Below, in pieces: positions 59,206-64,000 of a stretch of DNA of 64,000 bases; position 1 is the stretch's first letter, and every line of letters starts with the position of its first letter. Below the pieces are notes generated by a model that made no database searches, was not told the origin of the DNA, and worked only from the letters and a program-made list of their open reading frames with translations. The DNA is from Fodinibacter sp963833495 (lineage in GTDB: Bacteria > Actinomycetota > Actinomycetes > Actinomycetales > Dermatophilaceae). Where the stretch lies: the NCBI GenBank assembly GCA_963833495.1, contig CAWHYJ010000004.1:1-64000 (forward strand), given 5' to 3'. A program made the position numbers and the translations under genes.

Positions 59206-60527
59206 CGACGTTCTGGTGCGAGCACGTGGTGCTCCCCGGGGGTCTGCGCCACTCGGTGCGGGTCGTCACCGACCGCGGGCGGATCCTCGACGTACACCCC
59301 GATGCGCGGCCCCAGCCCGACGACACCCGGCTGGGCGGTATCGTGCTCCCCGGCCTCGCCAACGTGCACAGCCACGCCTTCCACCGTGCCCTGCGCGGGC
59401 GCACCCACGACGACGGGGGCAACTTCTGGACCTGGCGCGACGCGATGTATGCCGTGACGCACCGCCTCGACCCCGAGACCTACCATGCCCTTGCCAGAGC
59501 CGTGTTCGCCGAGATGCTGCTCGCCGGCTACACCACCGTCGGCGAGTTCCACTACGTGCACCACGCGGCCGGCGGCCGCCGCTACGACGACCCCAACGTC
59601 ATGGGCAAGGCGCTGATCAGCGCGGCGCGCGAGGTCGGCATCCGGATCACCCTGCTCGACACCTGCTACCTGGCCGGAGGGCTGACCGCCAGTGGCCACC
59701 TGCCGCTCGACGTGGTGCAGCAGCGCTTCTCCGACGGCGACGTCGAGGCCTGGGCCGAGCGGTTCATCCGCCTCGCGGACGACGACACGGTGCGGATCGG
59801 CGCTGCGGTGCACTCGGTGCGCGCGGTGCCGTGCGACGACCTGGCGGTGGTGGGTGACGTGGCGGCGCAGGACGACCGGCCGCTGCACGTCCACCTCTCG
59901 GAGCAGCCCGGCGAGAACCTCGCCTGCGACGGGTTCTACGGCTGCTCGCCCACCGAGCTGCTCGCCGGCGAGGGGCTGCTCACCCCGCGGACCACGGCGG
60001 TGCACGCAACCCACTTGTCCGACAACGACATCGAGCTGCTCGGTGCCGCCCGGGTCACCGCGTGTTTCTGCCCCACCACCGAGCGCGACCTGGCCGACGG
60101 CATCGGCCCGGCGCGTCGACTGCAGGATGCCGGCGCGCGGCTCGCGCTCGGGTCGGACCAGCACGCGGTGATCGACCCGTTCGAGGAGGTGCGCGGACTC
60201 GAGATGCACGAGCGCCTCGAGAGCCTCGAGCGGGGCCGGTTCGCCCGGTCCGAGCTGCTCGGGATCGCCTCCCTGCAGGGCTACCGTGCGCTCGGTTGGG
60301 ACGACGGCGGGGTCATCGCCAGCGGTCACCTCGCCGACCTGGTGGCGGTGCGGCTCGACAGCCCGCGCACGGCCGGCTGCGGGCCGGAGGGCGTGCTCTA
60401 CGCGGCCACCTCCACCGACGTCACCGACGTCGTCGTCGCCGGCGAGCACGTCGTGTGCGAGGGCCGGCACCGGTCGGGCGACGTGGGCCGGATGCTCACC
60501 GACGCGATCGCCGGGGTGCGCAAGTGA
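59202..60527 (+). CDS. hutF: Formimidoylglutamate deiminase
   Basis: 441 residues, amidohydrolase superfamily. LPGLANVHSHAFHRALRGR supplies the two metal His, LLAGYTTVGEFHYVHH the following conserved block, HVHLSEQPGEN and HATHLSDND further His ligands and LALGSDQHAVIDPFEEVR the catalytic Asp. Converts N-formimidoylglutamate to N-formylglutamate and ammonia, which selects the five-step hut route. The ATG overlaps the M20 stop. Confidence 0.95.
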   Translation: MTTFWCEHVVLPGGLRHSVRVVTDRGRILDVHPDARPQPDDTRLGGIVLPGLANVHSHAFHRALRGRTHDDGGNFWTWRDAMYAVTHRLDPETYHALARAVFAEMLLAGYTTVGEFHYVHHAAGGRRYDDPNVMGKALISAAREVGIRITLLDTCYLAGGLTASGHLPLDVVQQRFSDGDVEAWAERFIRLADDDTVRIGAAVHSVRAVPCDDLAVVGDVAAQDDRPLHVHLSEQPGENLACDGFYGCSPTELLAGEGLLTPRTTAVHATHLSDNDIELLGAARVTACFCPTTERDLADGIGPARRLQDAGARLALGSDQHAVIDPFEEVRGLEMHERLESLERGRFARSELLGIASLQGYRALGWDDGGVIASGHLADLVAVRLDSPRTAGCGPEGVLYAATSTDVTDVVVAGEHVVCEGRHRSGDVGRMLTDAIAGVRK

Positions 60528-61789
60528 CGGCCGGGTCTCGTTCCGGCGCAACGGCATCCGGAGGGCCTGAGACCACTACGCCGATGCCGGGCACCGTGCT
60601 GGTGACCGGCATCGGCGAGCTGGTGACCTGTGCCGGGCCGGACGGCGCCACTGCGACCGACGACCTCGCCACTGCGGCGGCCGACCGGCTCGGCATCCGC
60701 CACGACGCCGCAGTCGTCGTGGCTGACGGGCTGGTCGCCTGGGTCGGGCCGTCCGCCGACGCCCCCGCCACCGACCGCGTCGTCGACGTCGGCGGGCGTG
60801 CCGTCATCCCCGGCTTCGTCGACAGCCACAGCCACCTCGTCTACGCCGGCGACCGGGCTGCCGAGTTCACCGCCCGGATGGCGGGGGTCCCCTACGACGG
60901 CGGCGGCATCGGCGTCTCGGTGGCGGCCACCCGGGCGGCGAGCGACGACGAGCTGCGCGCCCTGCTGCGGGCGCGGGTCGATGAGATGCGCGCCCTCGGC
61001 ACCACCACCGTCGAGGTCAAGGGCGGCTACGGGCTGACCGTCGACGACGAGGTGCGCGCGCTGCGTCTGGCGCGTGAGGTCACCGACGAGACGACCTTCC
61101 TCGGTGCCCACGTCGTGCCCCCCGAGGCGCGTGATGACCGCGCGGCCTACCTCGACCTCGTCTGCGGGCCGATGCTCGCGGCCTGCGCGCCCCACGCCCG
61201 CTGGGTCGACGTCTTCTGCGAGCCGGCCTCGCCGCACGCCTTCACCGGCGACGAGGCGCGCCGCGTGCTCGCCGCCGGCCGGGATGCCGGGCTCGGCCTG
61301 CGGGTGCACGGCAACCAGCTGTCGGCGGGGCCGGGGGTGCGGCTCGCCGTGGAGCTCGGGGCGGCCAGCGTCGACCACTGCACCTTCCTCACCGGCGACG
61401 ACGTCGACGCGCTCGTGGGGGCCGCCGGCACGACGGTGGCCACCCTCCTGCCCGGCGTCGAGTTCTCCACCCGCTCGCCCTACCCAGACGCCCGCCACCT
61501 CCTCGATGCCGGTGTCGACGTGGCGCTCGCGACCGACTGCAACCCGGGGACGTGCAACACGGCATCCATGCCGTTCGTGGTCGCCCTCGCGGTGCGCGAG
61601 ATGCGAATGACCGCGGCCGAGGCGCTCGTGGCCGCCACCGTGGGGGGCGCCCGGGCGCTGCGGCGCAACGACATCGGCCGGGTGGCGGTGGGGTCGCGGG
61701 CAGACCTCGCTGTGCTCGATGCGCCGTCGTACGAGCACCTCGCCTACCGGGCGGGGATGCCGCTCGCCCGCGCCCTCGAGCTCGCCTGA
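60524..61789 (+). CDS. hutI: Imidazolonepropionase
   Basis: 421 residues from a GTG at 60524 that overlaps the hutF stop; the first 20 residues are low-complexity, so an internal ATG at 60584 is possible (about 401 residues, the usual length). Opens the imidazolone ring to give formimidoylglutamate. Motifs are VIPGFVDSHSHLVYAGDRAAEF (metal His pair), TTTVEVKGGYGLT, TFLGAHVVPPEARDD, VDVFCEPASPHAF, LRVHGNQLSAG (His), SVDHCTFL and ALATDCNPGTCNTASM (Asp ligand). Last gene of the hut unit, followed by a hairpin. Confidence 0.96.
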   Translation: MTAGSRSGATASGGPETTTPMPGTVLVTGIGELVTCAGPDGATATDDLATAAADRLGIRHDAAVVVADGLVAWVGPSADAPATDRVVDVGGRAVIPGFVDSHSHLVYAGDRAAEFTARMAGVPYDGGGIGVSVAATRAASDDELRALLRARVDEMRALGTTTVEVKGGYGLTVDDEVRALRLAREVTDETTFLGAHVVPPEARDDRAAYLDLVCGPMLAACAPHARWVDVFCEPASPHAFTGDEARRVLAAGRDAGLGLRVHGNQLSAGPGVRLAVELGAASVDHCTFLTGDDVDALVGAAGTTVATLLPGVEFSTRSPYPDARHLLDAGVDVALATDCNPGTCNTASMPFVVALAVREMRMTAAEALVAATVGGARALRRNDIGRVAVGSRADLAVLDAPSYEHLAYRAGMPLARALELA

Positions 61790-61818
61790 CGGACTCGGAC
61801 TACCGGGCCGGGACGCCC

Positions 61819-61851
61819 GTCAGGCGGCCCCCCTCCGGGTGGCCGCCTGAC
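61819..61851. terminator. 15-bp hairpin after hutI
   Basis: GTCAGGCGGCCCCCC (61819-61833) pairs with 61837-61851 with one mismatch and a 3-base loop, in the gap between convergent hutI and the DUF4235 gene. A terminator for both directions is likely. Confidence 0.65.
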
Positions 61852-61904
61852 CGAAAGCGTTGTGCTGCAGCGCTACTGGCGCTCAGCGCCCCCGTGGCGT
61901 GACG

Positions 61905-62186
61905 TCATACCGGCTCGTCGGCGATCTCGCCGGGCAGGTGCCCGGCCGACTTCTCGTAGAACTTGGCCGCCCTGCGGGTCGCGAGGGTCTTGGCGGCGCC
62001 GACCGCGAGGCCGGTGATCATGGCGTAGGCGACGGCCTTGGCCAGCGGGGCGTTGGGGCTCTTGGGGTTGATCTCGTCACCCTCGGCCTTGGCCCAGATG
62101 GCGTCGATGACCTTGGTGGCGACGACCCCGGCGAGGATGGCACCTCCGGTGCCCATGATCTTCCACGCAACGGCTCCCATGGCCAT
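61905..62186 (-). CDS. DUF4235 small membrane protein
   Basis: 93 residues from the ATG at 62186 with GGAGG upstream. AWKIMGTGGAILAGVVATKVIDAIWAKAEGDEINPKSPNAPLAKAVAYAMITGLAVGAAKTLATRRAAKFYEKSAGHLP shows the two short hydrophobic helices and the W...G(D/E) loop of DUF4235. Common in actinobacteria, function unknown, probably membrane-associated. Convergent with the hut operon. Confidence 0.88.
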   Translation of the reverse strand: MAMGAVAWKIMGTGGAILAGVVATKVIDAIWAKAEGDEINPKSPNAPLAKAVAYAMITGLAVGAAKTLATRRAAKFYEKSAGHLPGEIADEPV

Positions 62187-62283
62187 GTCAGTCCTCCAGA
62201 CGCAGATTGCCGTCGGGCGCAGCATCGTCCGACGAAGTCGTGCTCACTGTAGTGGGCGGGGGTTATGGTGGTGGAGTCCAACG

Positions 62284-62368
62284 ACAGGGGAGCGCCCCAA
62301 GCGCTGAGAGTGCGGTTCGCCGCAGACCCTCGAACCTGATCCGGTTAGCACCGGCGAAGGGAGTCGGG
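62284..62368 (+). ncRNA. TPP riboswitch (THI element)
   Basis: The thi-box sequence order is complete: GGGGAGC, GCTGAGAGTGCGG (62301-62314 region), CCGCAGACCCTCGAACCTGATCC split by the central junction, then GGTTAGCACCGGCGAAGGGA. It lies 104-190 bp before ykoE, on the same strand. Thiamine pyrophosphate should repress the downstream transporter, probably by blocking translation, as is usual in actinobacteria. The stretch 62369-62471 after it shows no T-rich terminator. Confidence 0.95.
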
Positions 62369-62471
62369 AAATCTCAGGTGCGTCCACGGCACACCCGCGA
62401 CCGCCACGGCCGCGAGGTTCCGGCGTCGTACCTCCCCGAGGTCTTCACACCACACACCTCGGGAGAAGCAC

Positions 62472-63170
62472 ATGGCCACACAGCTCACGGAGGCGCCGAC
62501 CCGGCGCTCCATCACCGCGACCCGCCCCCTCATGGGCTGGCGCACCGTCGACATCCTCACTCTCGCCTTCCTCGGCGCGGCCCTCGGCGTCGCGTTCTGG
62601 GGCTGGGGCGTGTTCTACAACGGGCCCGTCACGGCCCTCAAGATCGGCTACGCGCCGCTGATGGGCCTGTTCGTCGGGCCCTGGTTCCTCGCCGGCGTCA
62701 TCGGCGGGCTCGTCGTGCGCCGCCCTGGTGCGGCCCTGTTCTGCGAGGTGGTTGCCGCCCTGGTCTCGATGCTTCCCGGCACCGAGTGGGGGGCCACGGT
62801 CCTCGTCTCCGGCATCCTGCAGGGGCTCGGCGCCGAGCTGGCGTTCGCGATCCTGGGTTACTCGGCCTTCGGGGCGGCCGCGGCGGCGCTGGCCGGCGTG
62901 CTGTCGGCGCCCCTCGAGTGGGCGTTCGAGGTGGTGAAGTTCCCCGCCTCGTGGGCCGACGTGCCGGTGCTGTCGGTGCTCGCCGACGGCGGTGGCTGGT
63001 ACGCCGAGTGGGTGCTGCGCGACAAGCTGGTCTACCTCGGCGCCATGGCGGTCTCCGGCGCGGTGCTGGCGGGGCTGGTCGGGTGGCTGCTGGTGCGGGC
63101 GCTGGCCCGGGCGGGCGCCCTGTCGGCGTTCCCCGCCGGGCAGGAGCATCGGGAGCACCACGCTGTCTGA
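62472..63170 (+). CDS. ykoE: ECF transporter S component for a thiamine precursor
   Basis: 232 residues with five to six hydrophobic segments; typical YkoE blocks are WRTVDILTLAFLGAALGVAFWGWGVFYN, YAPLMGLFVGPWFLAGVIGGLVVRRPGAALFCEVVAALVSMLPGTEWG and the C-terminal YLGAMAVSGAVLAGLVGWLLVRAL. Binds the hydroxymethylpyrimidine part of thiamine or a related compound. GGAGAAG precedes the ATG. Under TPP riboswitch control and followed by ykoD. Confidence 0.92.
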   Translation: MATQLTEAPTRRSITATRPLMGWRTVDILTLAFLGAALGVAFWGWGVFYNGPVTALKIGYAPLMGLFVGPWFLAGVIGGLVVRRPGAALFCEVVAALVSMLPGTEWGATVLVSGILQGLGAELAFAILGYSAFGAAAAALAGVLSAPLEWAFEVVKFPASWADVPVLSVLADGGGWYAEWVLRDKLVYLGAMAVSGAVLAGLVGWLLVRALARAGALSAFPAGQEHREHHAV

Positions 63171-63189
63171 CGGTGTCGGGCCGGATGCC

Positions 63190-64000
63190 GTGGGCGCGTC
63201 AACTGCGCCCGCCGGAGGTGGCGCCGAGCCCGGGCTGGTCGAGGTCGACGGCCTCACGTGGCGGCCGTTCGGCCGCCGCGAGCCGGTACTCCGCGACATC
63301 TCCCTGACCCTGCGGCCCGGTGAGCGGGTGCTGCTGGTGGGGCCGTCGGGGTCCGGCAAGTCGACCCTGCTGCGGGCGCTCGCCGGGCTGCTCGAGACCG
63401 TGGATGCCGGTGAGCTCACGGGCACCGTGACCGTGGACGGGGTCGCTCCCGGCGACCGGCCGGGTGCGGTCGGGCTGGTGCTGCAGGAGCCGGGCGCCGG
63501 GGTGGTCGCGGCCTCGGTGGGTCGCGACGTGGCGTTCGGCCCGGAGAACGTGCGGATGCCGCGTGAGGCCATGGCCGGCGTGGTCGCCTCCGCACTGGGC
63601 GCGGTCGGGCTCGGCGACCTGGCCCTCGACACCCCGACCGGCACGCTGTCGGGTGGGCAGACCCAGCGGCTCGCGCTGGCCGGGACCCTGGCGCTCGACC
63701 CGTCGGTCGTGCTGCTCGACGAGCCGACGGCCATGCTCGACCCGAGCTCGGCCCGGGAGGTGCGCGACGCCGTGCGCGCCCTGACCGCGGGCCATCCCTC
63801 GCCGACGCTGGTCGTCGTCGAGCACGTGCTCGGGCCGTGGGTCGACCTGGTCGACCGGCTGGTCGTGCTCTCGGTCGACGGGCGGGTGGTCGCCGACGGC
63901 CCGGTGCGCTCGACCTTGCAGACCGAGCGCGACCGCCTGCTGGCGATGGGCATCTGGGTGCCGGGGGCAGGGCCGCCCGAACCGCTGGCCGTCGACCCGG
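63190..64000 (+). CDS. ykoD: ECF transporter ATPase, cut by the window edge
   Basis: First ABC cassette of a double-ATPase protein is visible over about 270 residues: Walker A LVGPSGSGKST, Q-loop LVLQEPGAGVVAASV, signature LSGGQTQRLALAG, Walker B VVLLDEPTAMLD, H-loop VVEHVLGPW. The second cassette expected in YkoD lies beyond the window. A GTG at 63190 is the first standard start codon. However, a CTG at 63163 in the same frame has GGGAG at ideal distance and would overlap the ykoE stop, so initiation at CTG is possible. Confidence 0.9.
   Translation, partial: MGASTAPAGGGAEPGLVEVDGLTWRPFGRREPVLRDISLTLRPGERVLLVGPSGSGKSTLLRALAGLLETVDAGELTGTVTVDGVAPGDRPGAVGLVLQEPGAGVVAASVGRDVAFGPENVRMPREAMAGVVASALGAVGLGDLALDTPTGTLSGGQTQRLALAGTLALDPSVVLLDEPTAMLDPSSAREVRDAVRALTAGHPSPTLVVVEHVLGPWVDLVDRLVVLSVDGRVVADGPVRSTLQTERDRLLAMGIWVPGAGPPEPLAVDP

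Overview
The window is about 64 kb of very GC-rich DNA from the chromosome of an actinobacterium. Supporting signs are a proteasome activator ending in GQYL, lipoprotein-anchored solute-binding proteins, ROK, PadR and IclR regulators, many GTG starts, and a series of apparently leaderless genes whose start codon lies 6-7 bases after a TANNNT box. Gene content and style fit Micrococcales, perhaps an Intrasporangiaceae-like genus; that placement is inference. I see no integrase, transposase, CRISPR array, tRNA or rRNA.

1-24,900 is a carbohydrate super-locus. 1-7,750: a polyol module (lipoprotein binding protein, two MalF/G-type permeases, a short-chain dehydrogenase, xylulokinase cut by the window edge) diverges from an AraC regulator, which converges on a mannitol/arabinitol-type long-chain dehydrogenase. 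7,892-12,469: GH42 glycosidase and xylose isomerase diverge from a ROK regulator. 12,484-24,900: a sugar epimerase-like protein, a Gfo/Idh/MocA oxidoreductase, a second ROK regulator, a GH31 alpha-xylosidase whose frame is broken by one base, a ribose/xylose-type ABC transporter, a GH43 beta-xylosidase and a DUF4038 (apiosidase-like) protein. Xylosides and pentitols would converge on D-xylulose and xylulokinase. Three similar palindromes (TGTTG-N7-CAACA type) tie the ROK genes and their neighbours together.

24,900-46,141 is mixed housekeeping and accessory content: a sucrase/ferredoxin-like protein, an acyl-CoA synthetase, a DUF998-metallophosphoesterase fusion, DUF72, a HAD phosphatase, an FAD dehydrogenase, MFS carriers, VOC and DinB proteins, the Bpa proteasome activator, a DUF2975/XRE pair, a PadR regulator with a clear operator next to a deletion-fused ABC transporter remnant, a degraded DUF1304 gene, a quinone oxidoreductase, an IclR regulator and a two-component system. 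The two-component system diverges from 46,242-50,365, a tripartite tricarboxylate transporter operon (TctC-TctB-TctA) with a universal stress protein and an RraA-type aldolase. 50,434-52,998 is a MarR regulator divergent from an ABC exporter with a palindromic operator between them. 53,286-61,789 is histidine utilisation (hutH, hutU, an M20 amidohydrolase probably replacing HutG, hutF, hutI), interrupted by two opposite-strand genes. 62,284-64,000 is a TPP riboswitch followed by thiamine-related ECF transporter genes ykoE and ykoD (cut by the edge).

Intergenic DNA is unusually structured. Ends of transcription units carry long perfect or near-perfect hairpins from several sequence families. 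One family (core GACCAATAGGTC) recurs at five places and merges into a degenerate 43-bp tandem array just upstream of hutH. The word GGATGCC/GGCATCC is also strikingly over-represented throughout, inside and outside genes.
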